Source: VBAS01 sp963773465 (lineage in GTDB: Bacteria; Bacteroidota; Bacteroidia; Chitinophagales; Chitinophagaceae). From it: DNA of 64,000 bases. Under the pieces are notes generated by a model that made no database searches, was not told the DNA's origin, and saw only the letters and a program-made list of their open reading frames with translations. This document shows, in pieces, positions 44,915 through 54,611 of this stretch. Numbering within the stretch: the stretch's first letter is position 1; each line of letters starts with the position of its first letter. A program made the position numbers and the translations under genes. The stretch spans positions 1,240,001 through 1,304,000 of the forward strand of contig CAVZBF010000002.1 of assembly GCA_963773465.1 (NCBI GenBank), in the 5' to 3' direction.

Positions 44915-46570
44915 ATGATGACATTCGAGGGATTAGGATTGAATTCGCAATTGATTCAGGCCACAAACGAATTAGGATTTATAACACCAACACCGATACA
45001 GGAAAAAGCAATACCTGTTTTATTAAGCGGAACAAAAGACCTTGTTGGTCTTGCACAAACAGGAACCGGTAAAACCGCAGCTTTTGGTTTACCATTATTG
45101 CAATTAATTGAGAGCAAACAAAAATATCCGCAGGCTCTTATTGTATGCCCTACAAGAGAGCTTTGCATGCAGATAGTAAATGAGATAGAGCTTTTCAAAA
45201 AATTTATACCCGGCATGAATGTGCTTGCCGTTTATGGCGGTACTCCAATCGGTGCACAAATAAGAGAATTAAAAAGAGGTGTGCAGATCGTTGTAGCTAC
45301 TCCGGGAAGACTGATCGATCTGATTGAAAGAAAAGCAATCAACCTGGAGAAAATAAAATACGTGGTACTTGATGAAGCAGATGAAATGCTCAATATGGGT
45401 TTCCAGGACGACATTGAATTTATTTTACAAAATACTCCTAACCGTGAAAGCACATGGCTGTTCAGTGCTACGATGCCGCCGGAAATAAGGAAGGTGAGTA
45501 AGAAATATATGAAGACGCCGGTAGAAATAACGGTTGGTAAAATGAATACGGCAAGCAAAAATGTCGATCACCAGTTTTATGTTGCATCATCACATCATCG
45601 TTATGAGGCGCTGAAGCGTTTGATCGATTTTAATCCCGGTATTTACGGCTTGATTTTTACAAGAACAAAAGCTGATGCACAAAAGATCGCTGAAAAACTT
45701 ACGAGAGAAGGTTACGATATCGATGCTTTACACGGTGACCTTACGCAAGGACAACGTGATAAAGTAATGGGTGAATTCAGAGAAAAGACTTTACAACTTT
45801 TAATTGCAACGGATGTAGCGGCAAGGGGAATCGATGTAGTGGGTATCACCCATGTCATCAATTTTGAATTGCCCGATGATATGGAAGTATATACTCACCG
45901 CAGTGGCAGAACCGGTCGTGCAGGCAAAACAGGAGTTTGTATGAGCATTGTAAGCAGCCGTGAAGTAGGACGAATAAAACAAATTGAAAGATTGGTACAA
46001 GTTCCTTTTCATAAAGTGGATATACCGTCCGGCAAAGATGTTTGCCGTAAACAATTTTCCTCCTGCATGGATAAGTTAATGCAGACAGATATCAGCCATG
46101 GCGATTATGAAACATATTTACCGGCATTACAGGAAAAATTTGCAAGCGTCACTAAAGAAGAAATTTTAAAAAGAGTGGCAGCTATGGAGTTCGATCGTTT
46201 TCTAAAGTATTATGAAAATGCGGAAGATCTGAATTTGAGAGAAGGCAGGGAGAGAACAAGGATCGCAAGACGGGATGATGATACACGAGAAAAAACGGTA
46301 CATCGTGATACAAGAGGAAGAAAATTCAGCGGTGGCAACGACTATACGAAGTTGTTTGTGAATCTTGGAACAAAAGATGGTTTTTACAAAGCAAGCTTTT
46401 TACAATTCATTCTTGATATGAGCGAATTGCAAAAAGAAGTTTTGGGCAGGGTTGATCTTAAAGAAATGAATAGTTGGATTGAAATAAATAAAGGAGTCGC
46501 AAATCAAATGATCCGTTCCATTGACGGAAAGAAATTTAAAGGAAGAAAAATAAGAATGAACCCTGCGTAA
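44915..46570 (+). CDS. DEAD-box RNA helicase (CsdA/DbpA type)
   Basis: About 551 residues from the double ATG at 44915. Helicase motifs in order: Q motif GFITPTPIQEKAIP, Walker A AQTGTGKT, ATPGRLIDL, Walker B VLDEADEML, FSAT (motif III), GLIFTRTKADAQK, VAARGIDVVGITHVINFELP and HRSGRTGRAGKTG (motif VI). A charged linker follows and then a C-terminal RNA-binding domain (YTKLFVNLGTKDGFYKASFL ... INKGVANQMIRSIDGKKFKG) like that of DbpA. It remodels RNA, probably in ribosome assembly or cold adaptation. Confidence 0.94.
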   Translation: MMTFEGLGLNSQLIQATNELGFITPTPIQEKAIPVLLSGTKDLVGLAQTGTGKTAAFGLPLLQLIESKQKYPQALIVCPTRELCMQIVNEIELFKKFIPGMNVLAVYGGTPIGAQIRELKRGVQIVVATPGRLIDLIERKAINLEKIKYVVLDEADEMLNMGFQDDIEFILQNTPNRESTWLFSATMPPEIRKVSKKYMKTPVEITVGKMNTASKNVDHQFYVASSHHRYEALKRLIDFNPGIYGLIFTRTKADAQKIAEKLTREGYDIDALHGDLTQGQRDKVMGEFREKTLQLLIATDVAARGIDVVGITHVINFELPDDMEVYTHRSGRTGRAGKTGVCMSIVSSREVGRIKQIERLVQVPFHKVDIPSGKDVCRKQFSSCMDKLMQTDISHGDYETYLPALQEKFASVTKEEILKRVAAMEFDRFLKYYENAEDLNLREGRERTRIARRDDDTREKTVHRDTRGRKFSGGNDYTKLFVNLGTKDGFYKASFLQFILDMSELQKEVLGRVDLKEMNSWIEINKGVANQMIRSIDGKKFKGRKIRMNPA

Positions 46571-46575
46571 CACAT

Positions 46576-46847
46576 AGCCCACGGTTTAAACACGTAGCCC
46601 ACGGTTTAAACCGTGGGCTATGTGTTGGAAAAATCCTTTAAACTGAATAATGAAATGCCGTCCCAAAACCGAGCCCGCGGTTTAAACCGTGGGCTATGTG
46701 TTGGAAAAATCCTGTAAACTGAATAATGAAATGCCGTCCCAAAACCGAGCCCACGGTTTAAACCGTGGGCTATGTGTTGGAAAAATCCTGTAAACTGAAT
46801 AATGAAATGCCGTCCCAAAACCAAGCCCACGGTTTAAACCGTGGGCT
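46576..46847. repeat. 76-bp tandem repeats carrying a 24-bp palindrome
   Basis: Palindrome AGCCCACGGTTT plus its reverse complement occurs at 46596, 46672 (one base changed in the left arm), 46748 and 46824, exactly 76 bp apart, with an incomplete copy at 46576. The 52-bp linkers (ATGTGTTGGAAAAATCCTG, then AATGAAATGCCGTCCC) are nearly identical. A single copy of the palindrome is at 57957-57980. The array follows the helicase gene and could end its transcript. Confidence 0.92.
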
Positions 46848-46859
46848 ATGTGTTGGAAA

Positions 46860-46950
46860 AATCTTCTATTTATTAGCAGCATTTTGTGTTCTTCGTGCAT
46901 TCTTTGTGTACGTCGTGATCCCTGCTTCGTCAATTTTTAACGCAGCTCCT
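46860..46950. repeat. Right half of a CACAAAG element
   Basis: TTCTATTTATTAGCAGC, then TTTTGTGTTCTTCGTGC and CTTTGTGTACGTCGTGATCC and CTTCGTCAATTTTTAACGC match the right half of the elements at 43719 and 60804. The left half is replaced by the 76-bp palindrome array. Confidence 0.65.
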
Positions 46951-46961
46951 TTTTTAAAACT

Positions 46962-47918
46962 TTATTTAGACGGCCATTTCTCAACTTTATTTTTTACCGG
47001 TGGCACGGTTCTTAAGTATGCATAAATAGCACGCAGGTCTTCTTCTTTCATTTTTGCATAATAAGACCATGGCATTTCCGTATTAAATTTACCAGGATCA
47101 TCACCTTTTTCTGTCATAGCAAGATTGGTTTTGAATTTGGCAACAAATTCATTTTCTGTCCAGATACCTATTCCTGTTGCAGAGTCAGGAGTGATATTAG
47201 AAGTCGTCACATTCACAAAATCCGAAACGAATTTGAACCCGCCGGAAAATGCTTTACTGAAATCCGGACCTTGTTGCGTCATTGGTGTATGGCAATCACC
47301 ACAAGAGGCTGCCGTAACCAGGTACTCGCCATATTTTACTTTGTCGGATGGATCAGGTCGTGTGTTATTATCCAAATTATTTTGTGGCAAAGGACCAAAC
47401 ATTGCAGCAGGAATTACCAGTTTACGCTGAGGCGTTGTTTTTTCAATTGACTTCAATGTTCTTACATAAGCGACGATGGCATGAATATCATCTTTCGCCA
47501 ACCTGCTATAATTATGATAAGGCATTAACGGAAAAAGAGTATCGCCTTTTTTATTTATGCCCTGCGTCAATGCTTTTACAATTTCATCATCACTCCAGTC
47601 CTTTAATGCAAATGGTGTAATGTTGGGTGGTGTTATTTCACCTGGAATTCCCATTCCTTGTCCAAAGGCATATGGAGGGCCACCACCTTCAGTGCCCGGC
47701 TTCACAGGCATTGCAAACTTTGTATGGTCTCTTTCACCATGACAAACCAAACAAACAGTAACATTACTAACAAGATAATTACCACGGTCAACAAGGGCTG
47801 CTAATGAATCTTCTTTACTCATAGTTGTTGCCGCCGGTTCTTTCGATTCATTATTGCAGGCAAAAATGATGAGTGTAATAACTGCAATGGTTGAAAAAAT
47901 AAAAATTGATTTTCTCAT
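46962..47918 (-). CDS. Di-haem c-type cytochrome lipoprotein
   Basis: 318 residues. Lipoprotein signal (MRKSIFIFSTIAVITLIIFA then CNNESKE). Two haem sites: VTVCLVCHGERDH near residue 58 and AASCGDCHTPMTQ near residue 213, so two cytochrome domains in tandem. Later helices DIHAIVAYVRTLKSIEKTTP and DLRAIYAYLRTVPPVKNKV are near-duplicates, one per domain. Likely an electron carrier at the outer face of the inner membrane, for example for alcohol- or sugar-oxidising dehydrogenases. Confidence 0.87.
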   Translation of the reverse strand: MRKSIFIFSTIAVITLIIFACNNESKEPAATTMSKEDSLAALVDRGNYLVSNVTVCLVCHGERDHTKFAMPVKPGTEGGGPPYAFGQGMGIPGEITPPNITPFALKDWSDDEIVKALTQGINKKGDTLFPLMPYHNYSRLAKDDIHAIVAYVRTLKSIEKTTPQRKLVIPAAMFGPLPQNNLDNNTRPDPSDKVKYGEYLVTAASCGDCHTPMTQQGPDFSKAFSGGFKFVSDFVNVTTSNITPDSATGIGIWTENEFVAKFKTNLAMTEKGDDPGKFNTEMPWSYYAKMKEEDLRAIYAYLRTVPPVKNKVEKWPSK

Positions 47919-47981
47919 ATTGATTCGTTTTGGTTTACTTGACGATTAAATTTCAGATGTTGGCGTAAAGTAATAAAAAAA

Positions 47982-50167
47982 TTAAAGTTTTTTGATCTTT
48001 AAACTAAGCGTAGCAAAACCGCCAAGCTCTGCATGCTCAACTGTAAAGCTATGTTTGCCTTCCAATGCAAGTTTAATTGTTTTATGCGGTGACTCATCAA
48101 ACTTATATAATGAAGGGTTCCATTCATCGATTACAAGTTTAGCATCCACATAAACTCTTACTGCATCATCCCATGTAACTCCTAATTCATAGTTGCCTTT
48201 TTCAAAAGTTGCAGAGCCGCTTGCAGAAGTTACAAATTGAGGATGTTCTCCTTCAGCTGTTTTAATACCACCCCACCATGCGTAATCAAGCCTGCTTGTT
48301 TTTTCCGTTTTAATGGGTCGCAATCTTGCGGTTGGCGGAATGATCTGTCCCGTTTTAATGGGATCATGCATTTTAAAATCATAGGAGTACCATACAACAT
48401 CAAAATCTATTGGCTGAAAAAATTTTTTGAATGAAAAAATATAAGGTTTATTTGCAGCGATTGTTTCTCCAAACTGTGTTGTGATTGTCGTTCCAATATA
48501 TTCCAGCTCGATCATAATGTCAGTCCTATTGCCGGCGATTTTCACAGCAGTTATCGTTGCCGGGAAGGTTCCAGTCATCAGTCGAAATATCTTTTATTCC
48601 TTTAAATTTTTTGATCTTCCATTTTCCTTTTGGCCCAATCAAATCAAAATTCATTATACCAGTTGTATCTGTCGGGATTAGTATTCCAAATTATCGGGCT
48701 TCGAAAATCATAAGGCCCCCACTCTGTGATCATAATATTTTTTCTTCCTGCAAGTGCCGGGTTTCCTTTAAAGGCATCTTGCGGCGAAGGAATAACCGGT
48801 ACAAATTCAGCTGTATCCTTACTGAATTTCTGCGCTATTTCATCATTCCATGTAGTATCTAATCCTGTAACTGTAGAATCTGTTTTGAAAATAGTTTCAT
48901 ACTCATCAAAAATATTATCGAATATATTCAACTGATCAGTACGGTTAATACTCAGCACAAGCGGGTTACTGTTGAAATTATTATTGGAAATAATATAGTT
49001 CCTGCTTCGTGTATCTCGGTTTTTTGCATATCCCCAGTCCGCTGGCTGTTCTTTTCTTGCCCATAATCTTATCCCCTCTTTATTATTAATAAAAATGTTG
49101 TGGTGGATCTCATTTTCCTGTCCGTGTTCGATCGCAATTCCAATGCGATTTGAACGAAACTGGTTACCGGCAATTACGGTATTATAACTGTATCCGCCCC
49201 AAATTCCATGGTCACATTCATAAATCCTGTTGCCGGTTATTATATTGCGGCTGAAAGTGACTTCAATACCGTTTGTCGGCGCATAGGAAAAATCATTTTT
49301 TGACAACACGTTATCATTGCAACCGCCTTTACCGTTATCCATTGTTGTTTGTCCTGCCCAAAGAAAAAATCCATCACCACCATGCGTCACAGAGTTTTTA
49401 TAAAAATAATTGCTGTTGCTTTGTTCATATATAAGAATGCCTGCACTGTCCTGCCCGCGATTATACACACCATGACTATACCCCCGGACATTAAAATTGA
49501 TCTTATTATAAGCAATCGTATTATAACTGCTGCGATACATGCCAATGCCTAACCCGGAGTTAAATGAAAAATCATTGTTATAAATTTTACCATTATTGCA
49601 ATTTGTCATCATCAATGCATTTTGCCCGCCGGTAACCTTTGTGTGTTTAACGGTCATTGAATCACAATCACGCAAATACATGGCCGCTCCATAACGCAGC
49701 CATTCATCTTTTTCATTCTGATGATGACTTAACCAATCAGCAATATCTTCTTTTTCCTGTGTGCTGTTTAAATGCTGACGATAGTTGTAACTAAAATCAC
49801 AATTATCGATTGTAAGATTTGAAACTCCACGGGCCATCAACGCAACTTTATATCCTTTCGCTTTCAAATTTTTAATGGTGATATTCTTTCCTTTGATCAA
49901 AATAGCAACGCCAAAAAATTCATCAGGATTCTTTTTTGCATTACTGCCTTTTAAAATTGAATTATTAAAATCAACAGTAATGTTGTTTCCTTCAACGACG
50001 ATCACAGCTTCTTCCATTGATAGAAGAGCATCCAGCCTGTATGTTTGCTTTTTTACTTTCAGCGACCCGGTAATTTTTAATCCTTTTGTAAGTGGTATTT
50101 CCTGCGCTATATTATAAAGACCCGATGTTATGATCAGCGATAAAAGGATAATTTTTTTTGTCATCAT
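47982..50167 (-). CDS. Right-handed beta-helix protein with C-terminal PA14-like domain, frameshifted
   Basis: An N-terminal part of 507 residues (48644-50167) has a signal peptide and a parallel beta-helix made of NosD/pectate-lyase-like coils (for example NNSYNTIAYNKINFNVRGYS, GIEVTFSRNIITGNRIYECD, IGIAIEHGQENEIHHNIFIN). Two frame changes near 48640 and 48570 lead through FDLIGPKGKWKIKKFKGIKD to a C-terminal part (47982-48578) with DYAWWGGIKTAEGEH and GNYELGVTWDDAVRVYVDAK, resembling a PA14 sugar-binding domain. Exported; possibly acts on or binds polysaccharide. Confidence 0.78.
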
Positions 50168-50241
50168 TTTGAATTTACTTGCACCCGGTTTGATAAGTTA
50201 GCCCCTAAAATTATCCAACCTTTTCTGAAACGGAAAAAGAA

Positions 50242-51136
50242 ATGACAGAAGCGGTTATTAAAAAAGAGTCTCAAACAATAAAGGTGCTGAAGTTGCTGTT
50301 GAAGATCGCAGTCACAATTCTTTGCTTCTGGTATATTTCAAGAAAAATAGATTTTACAAAAGCCAAAGACGCTGTACTACAGGCTGACTGGTGTGTGGTT
50401 GTTTTTGTCAGTAGCTGCTTTTGCATTCTCAAAATTCCTGGCTTCATTCAGGCTTAATATTTATTTTAAAAATATCGGCATTTTTCTTTCACAAAAACAA
50501 AACCTGAAACTTTACTGGCTCGGAATGTTCTATAACTTATTTCTTCCCGGCGCTATTAGCGGCGATGCATATAAAGTGTTGTTGCTAACCAGGAAATTTG
50601 ATGTGAGCTATAAAAAAATTACGGCTGCTGTTTTGCTTGATCGTTTCAGCGGCCTGCTTGCATTAGGATTAATACTTTCCATTTATGGAGTGATCGTTTT
50701 GGATAATAAGCTTTACGATACAATATTGATAAGCGGTTCAGTATTGGCTGTCATTGCCCTTTTTGTTGCGGTAAAATATTTTTTTAAAGATTTTTTACCT
50801 GGCTTCTGGCCAACTTTTCTTTGGGGCATTGCCGTGCAGGTGTTCCAGGTAGTTTGTGTTTATTGTATTTTAATCGGGCTTCATCTTCCGCTTCATCAAA
50901 GTGAATGGATCTTTATATTTCTTGTGGCGGCGGTTATTACGGTGATACCAATTTCACTCGGCGGTGGTCTTGGCACAAGAGAGTTCGTTTTTGTGAAAGG
51001 CGCAGAATATTTTTCACTTGATGTGCATGTGGCGCCGATCATCAGCATCCTCTTTTATCTTTCCAATGCATTATCATCCGTGTGGGGTGTATATTTTATT
51101 TATCACGATCCTTTAAAAGACGAAAGTCCCACTTGA
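50242..51136 (+). CDS. YbhN/AglD-type flippase-like membrane protein, frameshifted
   Basis: ATG at 50242 opens the first frame (LKLLLKIAVTILCFWYISRK), which changes near 50430 into the second, ending at 51136. The second carries FRLNIYFKNIGIFLSQKQNL, WLGMFYNLFLPGAISGDAYK and the membrane helices IPISLGGGLGTREFVFVKGA and SNALSSVWGVYFIYHDPL. This is the LPG-synthase TM-domain/UPF0104 family, thought to move or flip lipid-linked compounds. Divergent from the beta-helix gene and upstream of a lipid-linked glycosyltransferase, which fits. Confidence 0.8.
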
Positions 51137-51193
51137 ATCCCTCGCCCAGGGAGAGGACTTTGAAGATCACTTAACTTTGATTGTCCCCATTTG

Positions 51194-52746
51194 ATGGAAA
51201 ATAATCAACAAAAATATTTCTGGCTGTTGCTTGGTCTATCAATTATCCTTTTCTTTCCCGGCTTAGGAAAAACTCCATTATGGATCTACGATGAAGTACG
51301 CAATGCCGAATGTGCAAGAGAAATGTATGAACGCGGCGATTGGGTCGTGCCGACTTTCAATGGAGGCTTAAGGACCTTAAAACCACCATTACATTATTAT
51401 TTTATGTTTGGTGGTTTTAAAATTTTTGGCGTGACCGAATGGGGAGCAAGGTTTTTTTCCGCAGTGTTTGGCGTATTTACAATATTGATCACTTATTCGT
51501 TTGTAAAAAAATATACATCACAAAGACAGGCATTCATTACATCGCTTGTATTACTTGCATCAACTCATTTTCTTTTTGAATTCCGGATGTCGGTGCCTGA
51601 TCCTTATCTTATTTTTTTAAACACGGCTTCTTTATTCACTGCTCACTCATTTTTCAGCGAGAAAAAAAATTACTGGCTCTGGCTTTGTGCAATTACTATG
51701 GGCCTGGGAACTCTTGCCAAAGGCCCGGTAGCAATTGCACTTACCCGGTGCAGCCATTTTTATTTGGCTGATCTGGGAAAAAAAGATCAACCAAATTTTT
51801 TCATGGAAGATCCTTGTTGCCGGAATTATTATGTGTGCTGTTGCCATTCCCTGGTATTTGCTGGTACATAAAGAAACAAATGGCGCATGGACAAAAGGAT
51901 TTTTTCTCCAGCATAACTTCGGACGTTTCTCCGAACCGATGGAAGGTCATGGCGGGCCCTTTATAATTGTACCGCTAATTGTTTTGGTAGGAATGTTACC
52001 CGCATCGATTTTTATAGGAGAATCTTTTAGGAGATTACGATCCTTGTTTACAAACCCATTTTTAACACTTGCATTTTCAGTTATCGGAATATTCATTGTG
52101 TTTTATAGCATCAGCAGCACTAAACTTCCTAACTATGCAATGCCATGTTATCCGTTTGTAGCTATACTGCTTGGCAATTTTATAAATAAAGCCTGGGAAG
52201 AAAATAAAGCGCGGCTCTATCCTTTTATCATTCTCCTTATAATAAATATTGCATTGCCAATTGCTGCCTGGTTTGGAATAAAAAATGAAGTAAACACAAA
52301 AGGAATGGAAAATTTAGCTGCATTTCTTTTATTACTCACAATCGCCGCGATCATATCATTTTATTTTATGCTAAAAAAGAATTTCAAAAAAGCGTGATCA
52401 GTTCTTTTGTTTTTTATTCAATATTTCATGTTATTATGTTCAATTGGCTTTATCCTGCTATTTATAAACAAAACCCCATGTCAAAAACCATTGACATGGT
52501 AAAAAAATATGATCATGTGGTAGGCTACCATATCTTTCATCCTTCATTTACTTATTACGTACCCGGCAGGATCCCGGTATTTAAGAATCTTGATTCATTA
52601 AAAATATTTTACAGGAAAATAAAGCGATAGTGATCAGCCGCAAATATTACGCAAGCGATTTGGAATCGATCGGCCTCAAAGAAAAAGCTTCCGTGCATGA
52701 TCTGTTTGAAGGAAATACGACCATTTTATTTGCAAATCCTGAATAG
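51194..52746 (+). CDS. ArnT/PMT-family glycosyltransferase, frameshifted
   Basis: First part: GLGKTPLWIYDEVRNAECAR then EMYERGDWVVPTFNGG, with the acidic pair and the R/E-rich first loop of lipid-dependent sugar transferases (GT-C fold). Frames change near 51740, 52395 and 52630 but the protein continues through LPASIFIGESFRRLRSLFTN, YSISSTKLPNYAMPCYPFVA and ends VHDLFEGNTTILFANPE at 52746. About ten membrane helices. It uses a polyprenyl-phosphate sugar donor to modify protein or lipid in the periplasm; acceptor unknown. Confidence 0.82.
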
Positions 52747-52788
52747 GCTTTATCCAATTTGTTAATTTTTATAAAATTGAAAAATAAA

Positions 52789-52833
52789 TTTGGTTGACTA
52801 CGAAATGTCCGTAGCTTTACGAAAATTTCGTAG
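52789..52833 (+). promoter_or_regulatory. Promoter and two dyad operators of the BlaI operon
   Basis: Promoter: TTTG (52789-52792), 19 nt, TAGCTTTA (52812-52819, one mismatch to TAnnTTTG). Operators: CTACG-N7-CGTAG at 52798-52814 between the two promoter boxes, and TACGAAA-A-TTTCGTA at 52818-52832, a perfect dyad just downstream. BlaI/MecI proteins bind adjacent dyads of TAC...GTA type and repress their own operon, so autoregulation is very likely. Confidence 0.8.
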
Positions 52834-52835
52834 AT

Positions 52836-53192
52836 ATGGAGCCACTTACACATGTTGAAGAAGAAACTATGCAAGCCGTATGGAGAACAGGCGAAGGCAA
52901 TGTAAAATCCTTCATGGAGCATCTTGATGAACACATTCCCTATACCACCGTAGCTTCAACGATAAAAAATTTAGAAAAGAAAGGCTATCTCAGCAGCCGC
53001 CTGGTTGGTAATGCCTATTTATATAAACCTGCTGTAACTGAAGCAGACTATAAAAAGAAATTCATGGGTAAGGTGGTAAAAGAATATTTCGACAATTCGT
53101 ATAAAGAGCTGGTGAATTTTTTTGTGGAGCAAAAAAAATTATCGGCAAAAGAGCTGAAGGAAATAATTAACATGATCGAAAAAGGACAGTAA
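52836..53192 (+). CDS. BlaI/MecI/CopY-family repressor
   Basis: 118 residues. The winged-helix part reads LTHVEEETMQAVWRTGEGNV, YTTVASTIKNLEKKGYLSSR with recognition helix TTVASTIKNL; it ends in the helical dimerisation part (FDNSYKELVNFFVEQKKLSA). In the family, cleavage by a partner M56 peptidase releases repression; that partner is encoded three genes downstream. Two dyads lie immediately upstream of the start. Confidence 0.93.
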   Translation: MEPLTHVEEETMQAVWRTGEGNVKSFMEHLDEHIPYTTVASTIKNLEKKGYLSSRLVGNAYLYKPAVTEADYKKKFMGKVVKEYFDNSYKELVNFFVEQKKLSAKELKEIINMIEKGQ

Positions 53193-53199
53193 GGGTTTT

Positions 53200-53622
53200 A
53201 TGTTTAAGAAAATAATATACACATCAAACGGTTTGTGGGAGGCCGGTGCTGTTATTTTAAGAGTGGTCGCAGGGTTGATCATTTTTAAATACGGGCTTGA
53301 GATCTTTTCAGCAGATAAAATGAAAGGATACACCGATTGGCTTACTGATCTTAATTTCCCTGCTCCTGCGGCCATGGCGTATGCTGGTAAACTGTGTGAA
53401 TTGATCGGTGGTCTTTTAATGACCCTGGGATTGCTTACACGGATCGCGGCAATTCCATTGATCATTACGATGTCAGTGATCGGGTTTATTATGGGTGAGC
53501 CTGAATTTTTAGCAGCCGATGGCTCCATCCTGCTGCTCCTGATCTTTGTCCATTTTCTTCTTACCGGGCCAGGTAAATTCAGTTTTGATCATTTGTTATT
53601 TTCAAAAAGAAAAAATGTTTAA
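53200..53622 (+). CDS. DoxX-family membrane protein
   Basis: 140 residues with four membrane helices: AVILRVVAGLIIFKYGLEIF, then PAAMAYAGKLCELIGGLLMT, LGLLTRIAAIPLIITMSVIG and ADGSILLLLIFVHFLLTGPG. The GxxxEL/IGG and second-helix LLT pattern fits DoxX. Members take part in redox or thiosulfate oxidation and antibiotic response in some bacteria; function here unknown. Starts 7 bp after blaI and overlaps the WD40 gene by 8 bp. Confidence 0.88.
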   Translation: MFKKIIYTSNGLWEAGAVILRVVAGLIIFKYGLEIFSADKMKGYTDWLTDLNFPAPAAMAYAGKLCELIGGLLMTLGLLTRIAAIPLIITMSVIGFIMGEPEFLAADGSILLLLIFVHFLLTGPGKFSFDHLLFSKRKNV

Positions 53623-54598
53623 GAAGCTTATATCATATCAATTTATTTTATTGTCGTTGATAACGGCGCATACTTGCTGTAGCCAGCATAATAGAGCACG
53701 ATGGGGTAACGGATTATGGACAGTGGATATAAGTCATGATGACAAATACATTGCATTGGGTGGTGATGATAGTTTATTAAGAATATTTACAATTGATCTA
53801 AACCTATATAAAACGATTGAAGCAAACGGCATGATAAGGGCAGTTCATTGGCATCCAAAAGAAAATTTACTCGCTGTATCTTCAAGAAACAATATATGGA
53901 TACTAAAACCTGAGAGCGGCGAAGAGATTAAACTGGAAGGCAATCACAATGGTTCAAGAGCAATTGCATGGAATTACAATGGAGAACTGCTGGCGGCTGC
54001 AGCCGGATCGGGTAAAATATGGATTTGGAACAAACAAGGAAAATTGCTTCGAACAATTCAAAAAACGGATTCAACTGGTGTTCCCGATACAAAGGATTTT
54101 TTAGGAATGGACTGGCATCCTTCTAGAAATATTTTCACCACTGTTGGTGATGAAATTAGAATATTTGATACTTCAGGTAAACAATTAAATGTTTTTAAAC
54201 ATCGCCGGCAACGGGCAGGCTTGCTTACGGTAAAATGGCATCCTTCAGGAAATTTTTTTGTAACAGGAGATTACGGTCATCCTAAGGAAGGCATACCTGT
54301 TCTTTTACAATTCTGGCAAACTGATGGAAAGCTGATCAAAGAATGGGATGGAAGTGAAACAGAATACAGAAACATTCGCTGGAATAAACAAGGGACCTAT
54401 CTTGCTACAGGAAGTGATGCATTACGTATCTGGACAAAAGATGGGCAGCTTTTATACACGGCGAAACAAGAAGACAATGGAGGGTTATGGGGTGTAGATT
54501 GGGTCAGTGATTCAAAAAAAATTGTAACGGTGAGTTTCGGCAGTGGTAATATCCGTCTTTGGGATGAAAAAGCAAGTCTTTTGAAAACTATTAAATAG
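53615..54598 (+). CDS. WD40-repeat exported protein
   Basis: About 327 residues from ATG 53615, with a hydrophobic N-terminus and cysteine (LLSLITAHTCCSQHNRARWG) suggesting a lipoprotein or signal. About seven beta-propeller blades follow: VDISHDDKYIALGGDDSLLR, VHWHPKENLLAVSSRNNIWI, IAWNYNGELLAAAAGSGKIW, MDWHPSRNIFTTVGDEIRIF, VKWHPSGNFFVTGDYGHPKE and VDWVSDSKKIVTVSFGSGNI. Such propellers make protein contacts or sense ligands. Its place between BlaI and the M56 peptidase suggests it may be a sensor or scaffold for the signalling pair; this is inference. Confidence 0.88.
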   Translation: MFKKLISYQFILLSLITAHTCCSQHNRARWGNGLWTVDISHDDKYIALGGDDSLLRIFTIDLNLYKTIEANGMIRAVHWHPKENLLAVSSRNNIWILKPESGEEIKLEGNHNGSRAIAWNYNGELLAAAAGSGKIWIWNKQGKLLRTIQKTDSTGVPDTKDFLGMDWHPSRNIFTTVGDEIRIFDTSGKQLNVFKHRRQRAGLLTVKWHPSGNFFVTGDYGHPKEGIPVLLQFWQTDGKLIKEWDGSETEYRNIRWNKQGTYLATGSDALRIWTKDGQLLYTAKQEDNGGLWGVDWVSDSKKIVTVSFGSGNIRLWDEKASLLKTIK

Positions 54599-54611
54599 AA
54601 AATAACTTTTT

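Noticed and set aside
46576..46847. 76-bp palindrome repeats considered as a CRISPR array
   Set aside because: The parts between palindromes are nearly identical rather than unique spacers, and only a 24-bp palindrome stands out.
46618..46933. Two open frames on the minus strand over the 76-bp repeats with HYSVYRIFPTHSPRFKP-type repeats
   Set aside because: They are translations of the tandem palindrome repeat with no start context or family match.
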